This document shows positions 46,301 through 56,248 of a DNA stretch of 64,000 nt, piece after piece. The stretch spans positions 22,530,878-22,594,877 of the forward strand of contig NC_135174.1 in assembly GCF_041146795.1 (NCBI RefSeq), in the 5' to 3' direction. The translations under genes were made by a program, and so were the position numbers. This DNA comes from Maylandia zebra (lineage: Eukaryota; Chordata; Actinopteri; Cichliformes; Cichlidae). The notes under the pieces were generated by a model that was given only the letters and a program-made list of their open reading frames with translations, was not told the DNA's origin and ran no database searches. Position 1 is the stretch's first letter; each line of letters opens with the position of its first letter.

Positions 46301-46948
46301 AACTCAAGTTGCTTTAGCATTTTCCAGAGTGCATTTGTAGAGTACATCTGCTAATAATGAGGCACCTGTGAACACCTCACATGTGGGTGCACTCAGCAGT
46401 GACATGTAGGAGCCACGAGGAAGGCCATGGATTTTTACCAGTTAGACAAAATCCCAGCTGGTAAATTGTCTCTAGTTCTTCTCCACTCACACCTCTGAGC
46501 TGTGAGGCTGCTCTTAAAAGATTGTCTAATGACACTATAAACTAATTGGAAAAATTGAGATTTGTCAAAGCAGGAGAAAAAAAAATTACTACATAACTAC
46601 TTAATTTGATAATCACCATTTCTTGTGGTGTGGGCCACTATAGCCCTCATGTCCTTTGAAAAGACCCTCAAGCCATCGGAAATCTCTCATTGCCTCAGGA
46701 ATCAGCACATATTTTATTCCCTGCCAAGAGAAAAATTATGGAGCAAAATAATCTTTAGTCTGTGGAGAGTATAAACAATATCACACTGTTGTCTTGTAAG
46801 TTTTACTACCTCATCATGAGGGGCAGACTTGTATCCATACTTCCCAAAAAAATAAGGTGATGCGGCGATGGAGTGCTCTGTGTGAACGTACACTGATGTT
46901 CTATTTCCTACATCTTCCTCATAACCTTTGATAACGGCACCGTTCATC
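43342..46948 (-). CDS. st6galnac1/2-like: ST6GalNAc-family sialyltransferase, second copy, exons 5-9
   Basis: Paralogue of the intact gene at 26337-37046. Exons 46810-46948, 46617-46720, 46098-46181, 44923-45022 and 43342-43545 have the same lengths as the corresponding exons there, except the last, which is six bases shorter. All junctions keep phase and there is no stop, giving 209 residues to the C-terminus. Motif S (RPTNGAF to HICDT) and the VS motif His-x4-Glu are kept. Motif 3 reads YYAQ instead of YYFE, a departure at a normally aromatic position. Exons 1-4 (anchor, stalk, motif L) are absent here. Intron 5 runs into an R4-type LINE at 47078, but intron-5 homology resumes at 54220 and 61930, so the missing exons probably lie right of 64000. 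Confidence 0.85.
43690..44083 (-). repeat. SINE-like repeat, inverted copy with small insert
   Basis: Reverse of the 40098-40460 family, with the GGGAGAACATGCAAACTCC and GTGCTAACCACCGTGCCACC words. A 37-base segment at 43876-43912 (GTGACAATAAAAGTGATTTG followed by GATTT repeats) is foreign to the family and looks like a minute 3' tail of an L2 element. It lies in intron 8 of the second sialyltransferase copy. Confidence 0.75.
44100..44900. other. Intron 8 of second copy, no other feature
   Basis: AT-rich intronic DNA. The stretch just before exon 8 (44820-44920) resembles 28690-28795 of the first copy. Confidence 0.5.
45060..45625 (-). repeat. Interspersed repeat, GGGAA/ACACA-rich
   Basis: A purine-rich body ends in AACTCAAAATGCTCGGTC...GACCCAGAACAATAAA, matching in structure the end of the 14740-15225 repeat. 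The long open frames on the minus strand are compositional. It lies in intron 7 of the second sialyltransferase copy. Confidence 0.5.
45975..46047. repeat. (TATAT)n pentanucleotide array
   Basis: About fifteen tandem copies of TATAT (phase ATTAT), 50 bases downstream of exon 7 on the minus strand. Confidence 0.95.
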
Positions 46949-47077
46949 CTGCCAAACAGACACAATTCAGAAAGTTGATCTCTGGTTCAGTTTACGTTGA
47001 TTTAATTGTAATGTTCAAAATCAGTCAGTAGTTCAAGCAACAGCATTCAAATTGAAGGTAGTGTGATATACCTTTCA

Positions 47078-49051
47078 TCGTCCTGATCCCCAAGGACCCC
47101 AAGAAGGGACCGGTCCCCTCCAACTACCGACCAATAACCTGCCTCAGTACTACATGGAAGCTCCTATCAGGCATCATATCGGCTAAGATGAACAGGCACA
47201 TGGGTCAATACATGAGCGGGACACAGAAAGGAATTGGCAAGAATACCAGAGGCGCAAAACACCAGCTACTGGTAGACAGAACAATCAGCCGAGACTGCAA
47301 GACCAGACTGACCAACCTGTGCACTGCCTGGATTGATTACAAGAAGGCCTATGACTCAATGCCCCACAGCTGGATACTGGAATGCCTAGAATTGTACAAG
47401 ATCAATGGGACCCTAAGAGCCTTCATCAGGAACTCAATGGGGATGTGGCGTACAACACTAGAGGCCAACTCCAAGCCCATAGCACAAGTCACCATCAAGT
47501 GCGGGATCTACCAAGGAGATGCTCTGTCCCCACTGCTGTTCTGCATAGGCCTGAACCCCCTCAGTGAGATCATTAACAAGACTGGCTACGGATACCGACT
47601 ACGGAACGGAGCAGTTGTCAGCCACCTCCTGTACATGGATGACATCAAGCTGTATGCCAAGAGTGAACGAGACATCGATTCACTGATCCAGGCTATACAG
47701 CAATGACATTGGAATGTCGTTCGGACTGGAGAAGTGTAGTCGGATGGTAACAAAGAGAGGGAAGGTAGTCAGAACTGAGGGGATTGAACTACCAGAAGGC
47801 AACATTGCAGACATAGAGGACAGTTACAAGTACTTGGGGATCCCACAGGCGAATGGGAACCATGAAGAGGCCGCTAGAAAGGCTGCAACCACCAAGTACC
47901 TGCAGAGGGTCAGGCAAGTCCTGAGGAGTCAGCTGAATGGTAAGAACAAGATCCGGGCCATCAACACGTACGCCCTGCCCGTGATCAGGTACCCTGCTGG
48001 GGTAATAGGCTGGCCAAAGGAGGAGATAGAAGCCACTGACATAAAGACAAGAAAGCTCCTTACCATGCATGGAGGGTTTCACCCCAAGTCCAGCACCCTG
48101 AGGCTGTACGCTAAGCGGAAGGAAGGGGGCCGGGGACTGGTGAGTGTCAGCACCACAGTCCAGGATGAGACAACGAACATCCAAGAATACATTGGGAAGA
48201 TGGCCCCAACTGACCGAGTGCTCAGTGAATACCTCAGGCAGCAGAAACCCAAGAAAGAGGAGGGAGACGAGGAACCATCATGGAAGGACAGGCCCCTGCA
48301 CGGTATGTATCACCGGCAGATAGAGGAGGTGGCTGATATCCAGAAATCCTACCAGTGGCTGGACAAAGCTGGACTGAAAGACAGCACAGAGGCACTAATC
48401 ATGGCAGCACAAGAACAAGCTCTGAGCACAAGATCCATAGAGGCTGGGGTCTATCACACCAGGCAAGACCCCAGGTGCAGGCTGTGTAAAGATGCCCCAG
48501 AGACAATCCAGCACATAACAGCAGGGTGCAAGATGCTAGCAGGCAAGGCATACATGGAACGCCATAACCAAGTGGCCGGCATAGTGTACAGGAACATCTG
48601 TGCCGAGTATAACCTGGAAGTCCCGAGGTCAAAATGGGAGATGCCCCCAAGGGTGGTGGAGAATGACCGAGCTAAGATCCTGTGGGACTTCCAGATACAG
48701 ACGGACAAAATGGTGGTGGCTAACCAACCGGACATAGTGGTGGTAGACAAACAGAAGAAGACGGCCGTAGTGATCGATGTAGCGGTTCCGAATGACAGCA
48801 ATATCAGGAAGAAGGAACACGAGAAGCTGGAGAAATACCAAGGGCTCAGAGAAGAGCTCGAGAGGATGTGGAGGGTGAAGGTAACGGTGGTCCCCGTGGT
48901 AATCGGAGCACTAGGTGCGGTGACTCCCAAGCTAGGCGAGTGGCTCCAGCAGATCCCGGGAACAACATCGGAGATCTCTGTCCAGAAGAGCGCAGTCCTG
49001 GGAACAGCTAAGATACTGCGCAGGACCCTCAAGCTCCCAGGCCTCTGGTAG
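47078..49051 (+). pseudogene. R4-type LINE polyprotein (RT plus restriction-like endonuclease), one frameshift
   Basis: From 47078 the frame gives the NYRPITCLST block, the catalytic WIDYKKAYDSMPH block, GIYQGDALSPLLFC, and the LLYMDDIKLYA catalytic box. Near 47697-47706 a small deletion shifts the frame to that of 47714-49051. There the thumb (YKYLGIP), a CCHC finger (CRLCKDAPETIQHITAGC) and a restriction-like endonuclease with PD and downstream D ([19 protein letters not shown]) follow, ending LKLPGLW. The order RT, CCHC, PD-(D/E)xK places it with R2/R4-like, site-preferring LINEs rather than L2. The N-terminus and early RT are missing. Confidence 0.88.
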
Positions 49052-49110
49052 AGGACCCGAGCTTGAAGGATAAACCGCCCATAGGGGCGTGCTGGGTGTT
49101 TTTTTTTTTA
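47078..49110 (+). mobile_element. R4/Dong-type LINE, 5'-truncated
   Basis: Starts abruptly where homology to intron 5 of the first sialyltransferase copy ends (after CCTTTCATC) and continues as coding sequence to a stop at 49051. A short 3' UTR (GAGGACCCGAGCTTGAAGG to about 49096) then meets T-rich and TATATGTGTG sequence. It is opposite to the host gene. The 3' end matches 26803-27318 closely. Confidence 0.88.
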
Positions 49111-50828
49111 TATGTGTGTGTGTACAGTAAAAAAGTACAGTTTTTAAATTTAAAACTTGTGCGTGTTTTTTATTTTGACAGCGAATGCGCACCTGCGGAC
49201 CACTTATGTGCACCCCTGGTTATTTAGCTCATCATATCGCAGCCACAGAAATTATTTTGTCCATGAAACCATAAAGCTGCACTTTCTTTTTGCCTTATAG
49301 TCTGATTTGTCATAACTTTTCCGTTTTGTGGTAAGCTTTTCTTTGGCTGTCACTTCTTCACCCTGACCTGTCTTATTTGGCTCAGCAGAACTAAAATATA
49401 TATCCTGCTGCTTTTACACACGCACTCACATTCTCTGCGCGATCAACCTCTCACATGTTTAAGCTTGCTGCCGGAGATTTCACTTGTCATGTTTGCATAG
49501 TAAGCTAACGATTAATAAGACAATGTCAGAGGAATTGGTGCACAAATTATCATCACTCACCAATCAGTACTGTCGCTCTCTATACACAGTTCACACGATT
49601 GCAAAGTGAAAGCAAAAAAACAAGCGCAAATTCAAACGCGCTTTCAATATGTCACATATTGACAGTGGCTCACCGATGCCAATGACATAATTACCCAGCT
49701 ACATTTCCGAAAGAATGCAAAAGCATTGACATATATTTTTCCTTCCTACAATAGCCGGTGTTCCAGATCTACTGGCGTTTAGATCAACTGGCGTTGGTCG
49801 AACAGATGTGTGGCATTCTTGCGTTTCAGGAGCTGCTACCGACAAACCAGCAAAAAAAACGCCAAATGTGTCACCTGTGACACTTGTGAGGTTGTCTCAA
49901 ACACACTCCGTCAGTCTTGATGCTGTTGAACAACAAAATGTATAAAAATGTGGCGAGTTTACCTGGTGATATCCTCATGCGCAACGCGATCGCGAAAACA
50001 GCAAACAAGTAATACCACGCCGATGTTGTTCACAGGATAGCAAGAGTAAACGATCGGGAGACCCTAGTCGTCGTTATCGTTCCCCTTGCACGGTTTATTT
50101 CTCCAAATTCAGCGTTTTTGCTTCACAACTAAAGCGAGCAGTTTACTTTGTGTGCACTAACATGGACTCGAGTCAACCAGCGCCCCCCCTGGCCAAGTGC
50201 CACAGCCTACAGCCAGATCAACCTGTGACACACATCTGCACCACGTTTGAATTTGTTTCATGCACAACACATTTGTACCTTTCAATTGTGTCTGTTTGTG
50301 CGTCATGCAAATAAACCTTTGAAAAGAATGAAATGATATCATATATTCCTTATTGGCCTACATTTGTTCAAAATCCCAAATTATATACACAAAGTCATAG
50401 AAATCACCACTCCAATTGGTCATCATGATTTTGATATTCTCTTTTTCCATAACAATGAAATACGCCTTGGACAAATATGACACATCAATATTTCATTAGT
50501 GTTGTCACATCACATCCTGTAAGCATCGTTTGTCTGTGTCCTTTCTCTGGAAATGAATATTTCCAGCCAATATAGGCAATCCATCAACATGGCTGGAGAG
50601 TTGGTAGTTATATACAGTCTGTATAAGTGTGGTTAATCCAATGAAGATTTGTAAGGAGACGGCAGTTACTTTGAATTCACAGCAGTTACACAGTGATTAG
50701 TAATAAACAGAGCCAGTGAGAGTGAGTGGATTTAAGAAAGTCAGTGACTCAGGTGTGTCGCTTGGTTTGTCATCTGTTTGTGAGACTGGAGGAGACGTAG
50801 AAATCTTTTGTTTTAAATCTTAGTTAGG

Positions 50829-51196
50829 AAGGTTCCTGTTTGAAAACAAGCACATTTTGTGAGAAATGCAAGAAGTACATCTGCAGAAAGCACACAGTTA
50901 CATTCTGTCCATCATGTGGACAAAATAGAAAATGTTGAGCATTGAAAAACTGAGAACGTTGGGCAATTTCAACAGAAATGTGTTTGTAAGAACGAAAAAC
51001 CAAATTGTTTCTAAATTAGTTATGGAAAGTCTAACTGTTGTATGTCTGTGTTCTACATGTTTATCTAATGGAAAATAAAGTTGCTATTGTTTTATTGCAG
51101 TTTTTGAACAATTCTGAGTGGATTTACACAGTACGGGTCAAAATGACCCGCAACAAAATCAATGTCACTTTTTTGTTTTTCAAAATAATACAAGGG
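50829..51196 (+). mobile_element. piggyBac-like 3' end with Cys-rich domain
   Basis: A frame ending at 50938 encodes TFCEKCKKYICRKH and then FCPSCG: a C-x2-C-x4-C-x2-H-x5-C-x2-C pattern like the C-terminal cysteine-rich domain of piggyBac transposases. An AATAAA at 51074-51079 follows. Then come an ACGGGTCAAAATGACCCG palindrome and an AATACAAGGG terminus abutting TTAA (51197-51200), the piggyBac target tetranucleotide. The catalytic DDD domain is missing. Confidence 0.55.
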
Positions 51197-51498
51197 TTAA
51201 TTTCCAAAACTTCCATATGATCTTCAATTTGTAGCAGATCCACTATCACACAGCAGCTGGAGCAGTTTCAAATGGAGGTCAGTCCACTACTACCATAGCC
51301 TACTACTAGATTAACTTGTGACACATCTACACCTGCTGCTACGATCACAGTGAGTAGAGGCTGAGTGGCTGCACTTACCCCTGGTACATCCAAATCTACC
51401 CACAAACATGTTGACAGATGCAATGCCAGCAATGTGGATTGTCAACACTGAAAACAATCAGTAAGCAAAGACAACAGGGATCATTTGTTTCTGTTTAT

Positions 51499-51600
51499 TT
51501 AGCATGCACAACATTTGTAGTCGCCTTCTGCACAGGGGAAGTCCACACACACTGTGTGGTACCACTTTCCACAGAAGGTGCATTCAGTCTGCAAGACTGA
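51499..51600 (-). pseudogene. Cys/His-rich coding tail of unknown origin
   Basis: Read from the right arm inward, about 33 codons carry C-x2-C, W-Y-H, then C, C and a terminal Cys-Cys-Ala-Cys before a TAA that overlaps an AATAAA. The pattern resembles a PHD or RING-type zinc finger. It differs from the tail in the left arm although both follow homologous arm sequence. Confidence 0.4.
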
Positions 51601-52440
51601 ATGAGATTGTCAGAGTCATTGTCTGACTGTTTATTACTAATCACTGTGTAAATGCTGTACATTCACAGTAACTGCCATCTCCTTACAAATGTTCATTAGA
51701 TTAACCACACTTATACAGACTGTATATAACAACCAACTCTGAAATGTTCGTTTGCAGAGGGAAGACACAGACAGACTACGCTAACGACATGTGATGTTAC
51801 AACAATAGTGAAATATTAGTGTCATTTCATTCATTTCAAAGGTTTATTTGCATGACGCACAAACAGACACAATTGAAAGGTACAAATGTGCATGACACGA
51901 ATTCAAACGTGGTGCAGATGTGTGTCACAGGTTGATCTGGCTGTAGGCTGTGGCACTTGGCCAGAGGTGGCGCTGGTTGACTCGAGTCCATGTTAGTGCA
52001 CACAAAGTAAACTGCTCGCTTTAGTTGTGAAGCAAAAACGCTGAATTCGGAGAAACAAACCGTGCAAGGGGAACGATGACGACGACAAGAGTCTCCCGAT
52101 CGTTTACTCTTGCTGTCCTGTGAACAACATCGGCGTGGTATTACTTGTTTGCTGTTTTCGCGATCGCGTTGCGCATGAGGATATCACCAGGTAAACTCGC
52201 CACATTTTTAAACATTTTGTTGTTCAACAGCATCAAGACTGACGGAGTGTGTTTGAGACAACCTCACAAGTGTCACAGGTGACACATTTGGCGGTTTTTT
52301 TGCTGGTTTGTCGGTAGCAGCTCCTGAAACGCAAGAATGCCACACATCTGTTCGACCAACGCCAGTTGATCTAAACGTCAGTAGATCTGGAACACCGGAC
52401 AGGCAGGGCAGAGATAGATTTTGGTAGCCCGACTGGAAAT

Positions 52441-52471
52441 ATCGCTAGCCCCAGGACGTCGGGCTAGCGAT
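52441..52471. repeat. Conserved 11-bp hairpin
   Basis: ATCGCTAGCCC, a 9-base loop, then GGGCTAGCGAT. The same hairpin is kept in the second copy of the element near 63320-63351. Confidence 0.8.
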
Positions 52472-53095
52472 TTTGCGAGCCCTGTATCTGATTGAGGAAT
52501 CACTCATCTTTGGAAAAGAGAGTTTATTACAGAGAAATGTCTCTTTCCAAAATAAAAGCTATACTATCCGCTTCTTCTGGGCTATATTCTCAGCAGCATA
52601 TTAAACATATCAGGTCCCCATAAGGAGAATCATGTGCTAACGGCTGTCTAAATGAATTGGGTAAAGTTTGTAGCATGCATGCTTGTTGTTTTTGTCTTTG
52701 CACTAGGATGATGTCGGTGTAAATGTGCAGTCATATTCGTTGTGTTCCCACTAGTGCTTTTAGGTTAACCTTGTTAAAATGACCTTAACGCCACAACATG
52801 GCAAATCTCCGTTAACGAGCTACCCCTGATAGCCCCGTGCATGGGGCTAGATGGCCAACACGTTAACGAGCTAACTGCGCTAACACACTAGCTCCCACCC
52901 ATGTAATTGAGCATTGTGTGGCACATCCAACATACTGTTTTACTTTAGTCCATGACGCGCTTACCTTCAGGGTCATACGTCACATGAAAACCAAAATAAT
53001 TCCAAACGCCAGATCTGAATGAGGGTGGGGGAGGTTCAATTTTCCATGTTGCAAGGAGAGCTTAACTTCTGTCTGGCTAGCTCGCCCTGCGCTCT

Positions 53096-53220
53096 TCCTT
53101 CTGACGATGCTGTCTGTGTGGAGCGCTCAGTGGATCTGCGCTCGACAGTGCAGCCTAGGCGGAGTAGTCGAACGCAGATTCACTGAGCTCTCCACACAGA
53201 CAGCATCGTCAGAAGGAAAG
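53096..53220. repeat. ~50-bp inverted repeat (cruciform candidate)
   Basis: CCTTCTGACGATGCTGTCTG...CTGCGCTCGAC is followed, after about 15 bases, by its reverse complement with three visible mismatches. It lies near the right end of the hAT-type element. The first arm of the paralogous hairpin is just reached at 63960-64000. Confidence 0.88.
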
Positions 53221-53329
53221 TTGATAAAATAAATTACAAATGTTGTATTGTTCGATACATATGCGTACCAAACCGAAAGCACTGTATCGAACGGTTCAAT
53301 ATCGATACGAATATCGTTGCACCCCTAAT

Positions 53330-54781
53330 ATATATGTATATATATATAATTGTATATATATTTTTCATTTTGAGTTATTACAATCAGAATGGACAGGACC
53401 GGGGGACAGGAAAGAGAAAGAAGAGAGTTAACAGAAGGTGAAGGGAAGAAAAATAGAGGAGAAGAGGGATAGAGAGAAAAGACACAGTAAAACTGCCTGA
53501 TCATATTACAAAATAAATATATATTCTTAGTGCTTATTTTCTATTTATATTGTTTTATAGAGGCCAGAGTAGGAGAATGCCATTGTGACTAGAATCTGAG
53601 CCAAAAGTACTGACAGGAAACTGCACGCTTTGTGCAGAGAACAAGAAGCGTGCAGACAGAAAGTGAAACTAAGCAGAGTTGTTTTGATCGAAACTGTGTG
53701 TGACGTATAGCAGAACTATATATACGCCTTTGGCTTGCAATGCTTTTAGACCTGTGTGTGCGTCCTTGTGTCTACAGCTCTCCGTTTCCGGAAATGTACA
53801 ATAAAGATTATTTTTTGAGCTTGATCACACTGAGTCCGGGGTCTTTCTCTGTCATTAAAAGAATTCTAAAGAACCGAATTCGATAATCTCCTGCTGATAC
53901 AAAAAAAACAAGCAAAAAGAAGACAACACTGTAAGCAAACCACAATGACCAACATAAGCATCAGTAACAGTAAATAATACATTTTCAATGTTACTGAGCA
54001 GCATACAGTACTAATAATGCATATGTTTAGAAGCAGCAGTCAACCAAGATATACATGTACACCCAGGTGTAAATGGCAGCTGGATAGTGTAGTGGTAAGA
54101 CTACACACCTTTGTGTAGTTTGATTCCCACCTGGTATCTTGCTGAAACCAAGCCCTGGAATGGCGCAGCTACATCAAAAAATTAAAAATTAATTCACCCC
54201 AATGGTGATTTTATTCAAGTTCTAACCCTTTTTATTGGTCTTCAACAGACTTCCATCTAAAGAAAGGAAACTTGTGACAGAAACTCATTTTTTGATGTGT
54301 CATTATAATATCATTAGTTAAAATCTCTTCTTCAATGCGTTTAGTCATTTTGAAATCAGTTCCTTAAATAAAATGAATATTTTGGAAGGGACCTACACAT
54401 CAGCATGAATATGAGAGTAGAAGAAGTTGAAACAGTAAACAAAGAAAACTGTTGCAACATCTCTTTCTGAGATGAATCTGTGAACTCCTATACTAATAGT
54501 TCATTGAAATGATGGTAAAGACCAACACAGTCATACAATAGTGCCATGTTGAAAAAGATCAGTTGGTGGACAACAAGTGGAAGTAACACTGAAAGTAATA
54601 CCACTGTTCATTAGAATGACAATGGTGAGCATAAAGTAGTGATTCCATTGTTAAGCTGGTTCAGGAACACCACACTGTGTCCAAGGGATGGACCATCAAT
54701 CATCCTAAAGATATTTCCTCATTTGGTGTTTTCATTATGTGGTCTAAATCTCCATTAATTCTCTTCTTTTCTCTTGAGTAC
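53330..54781. other. Intron-5-like DNA and an LTR-like patch
   Basis: 53560-53860 has the look of a solo LTR: TATATATACGCC, then AATAAAG about 90 bases later, and a GAGTCCGGGGTCTTTCTC segment, but its ends and target duplication are not established. 54220-54665 is homologous to 30842-31690 of the first sialyltransferase copy's intron 5. Confidence 0.4.
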
Positions 54782-55188
54782 TGTTACAGGAAAAATGATT
54801 CTATGTTTCTTTACCTTCTTTTAAATGTACAAAGATGCCTTTTGTCTGCCCTCTGCCTATGGTTAGATTAGTTTAGAATTATCTTTTTAGACTTTCCCAG
54901 CAAACACATCTTGTTTCTGGGACATATTGTTTTAGATTGTTTTATCTTCCCTAGCTCTCTGCTGACGAGACTAGCACCATATATGGAGTTGTTTTATTTT
55001 ATCTGTTTATTATTTGTTATCCTGTTCTCACTGTCTCTGTGCTCTGTGCCTATAAAAATTACCAAGCCACTGTGCATGGTGTGAGTTGTTCTTAGCAGCT
55101 CACCCGTGTACACGTTTGATAAAGAAAGTAACTTTGTCTCATTGTGTCTTTATTTCTCCTGGGTCTTTTACAGAGTTTTCCCCCAACA
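54782..55188 (+). repeat. 5' LTR, 407 bp
   Basis: Starts TGTTACAGG and ends CCCCAACA. It is identical by eye to 61398-61804. A TATAAAA box is at 55050-55056. The flanking AGTAC at 54777-54781 and 61805-61809 is the 5-bp target duplication. Confidence 0.95.
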
Positions 55189-55193
55189 TTTCT

Positions 55194-55210
55194 TGGTCCT
55201 TCGGAGCCGG
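55194..55210 (+). other. Primer-binding site, tRNA-Tyr-like
   Basis: TGGTCCTTCGGAGCCGG, five bases after the LTR, is complementary to the 3' end of a eukaryotic tRNA-Tyr including CCA, apart from one extra G. The tRNA match is from memory. Confidence 0.55.
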
Positions 55211-56040
55211 AGCGCCTCCATCGTGTCCCATCTCCGTGACCAGTCCACGTTGTTCGTCTGTCGACAGCCCACACACACTAGGTGTGTGGTCAAAGACCAA
55301 GGGCGTTAAATTCGAGTCTTGGCCAACGTTCTAGAAAGCGACCCACGGTGGTGGGGCCCGATCGAGGTGGACCAGACCCGGCGACACCGACCAGGTAGAT
55401 ACAGACACACTGACACAATCTTGCGTAAAAGCGTATTTTAAATTCAGGGAATTTAAAATAGCGAGAGTAGCTCGTCGCGACTGGAAGCTCCCCACCTCTG
55501 TGGGTTTAAAGTAGCTCGTCGGCTGGTAGCTTGGAGCTCGTCGACTGGAAGCTCCCCACTTCTGTGGGTTAGGTTTGGAGCTCTGGGTAGCTCCCCCAGC
55601 TGGGTCTAGACAGGGTCTAGGGAATAAGTAGCTCGTCTACAGAAAGACTGGCAGCTCCCCTTATGATAAGGGTTCCGATCGCGCGAATAGGTGTGAATGT
55701 GAATGTGTGTGTGTGTATTGTTTTAATTAATGGAGCAAGCTGAATTTTCACGGTCCAATAAGAGACTGAGCTGCTCCTACTGTGTTTTTCTTTTACTGCT
55801 ATTCACTGACGTGCTGGTGAGTTGAGAGAACGGTCGAGTTCCGTCTCGTAAAGTTCACACCGCTTTTGGAAATAGTCCGAAAGTAGAAGGGCGTGTGAGC
55901 AACCACTCTCGTCTCTAATACCAGCGAAGGTGATAGCAGCTGTATCGTGTATATATTACTTAATAAACAAAAATAAGTAAATACATAAATAAGATGGGTA
56001 ATCAAGCAAGTGAAATTAAAACTCATTCCTGCTGACGAGC
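55211..56040 (+). other. Retroelement leader with repeated stem-loops
   Basis: Non-coding. 55440-55660 holds repeated AGTAGCTCGTCG and GAAGCTCCCCAC words. Two copies of CTCCCCAC(C/T)TCTGTGGG, at about 55487 and 55554, can form hairpins. A splice-donor-like CCAGGTAGAT is near 55395. Confidence 0.5.
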
Positions 56041-56041
56041 A

Positions 56042-56248
56042 GTGGTGAGAAAAGAAAAGTCCAGACGCCGGACAAAAACTGAGAGATTTAAGAAAACAAA
56101 ATATAAACAGTCGGGAGAACAGAACTCAACTGCCAGTTTAGTAAAACCAGAAGACGAGACACTGTGCAGTTCCCACAATCCTTTTAGTAAACCATCACCC
56201 ATTCCTGCAGCCGCATCTGCAGCAACACCCATATCAGGAAGAACATAA
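56042..56248 (+). pseudogene. Lys/Arg-rich gag-like fragment
   Basis: A 68-codon frame with a strongly basic N-terminal part and a Pro/Ser/Ala-rich end, in the position of gag. No capsid or nucleocapsid motif is visible. From 56250 to 58280 I see no retroviral coding sequence. Confidence 0.25.

Larger units (their letters stand above)
49759..52394. mobile_element. Foldback element with long inverted arms, CCGG-flanked
   Basis: The left end TGTTCCAGATCTACTGGCG and the right end are mutual reverse complements. Inverted homology extends to about 50710 on the left and 51627 on the right, with gaps. CCGG lies on both sides (49755-49758 and 52395-52398), while the uninterrupted paralogue at 63275 has a single TCGG, which dates the element as an insertion. 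Between the arms are two different Cys-rich coding tails and a piggyBac-like end. Confidence 0.8.
49129..53326. mobile_element. hAT-type non-autonomous element with foldback insert
   Basis: 49129-49758 and 52395-53326 together match 62636-64000. The right end (GATACGAATATCGTTGCACCCCT) is the inverse of the left end at 62488 (CAGGGGTGCAACGATAC), so this copy has lost about 150 bases of its own left end at the LINE junction. The terminus resembles fish hAT elements. No transposase is encoded. A 2.6-kb foldback element interrupts it at 49759-52394. Confidence 0.75.

Noticed and set aside
48454..49032. 192-codon minus-strand frame
   Set aside because: Antisense shadow of the R4-type LINE coding region.
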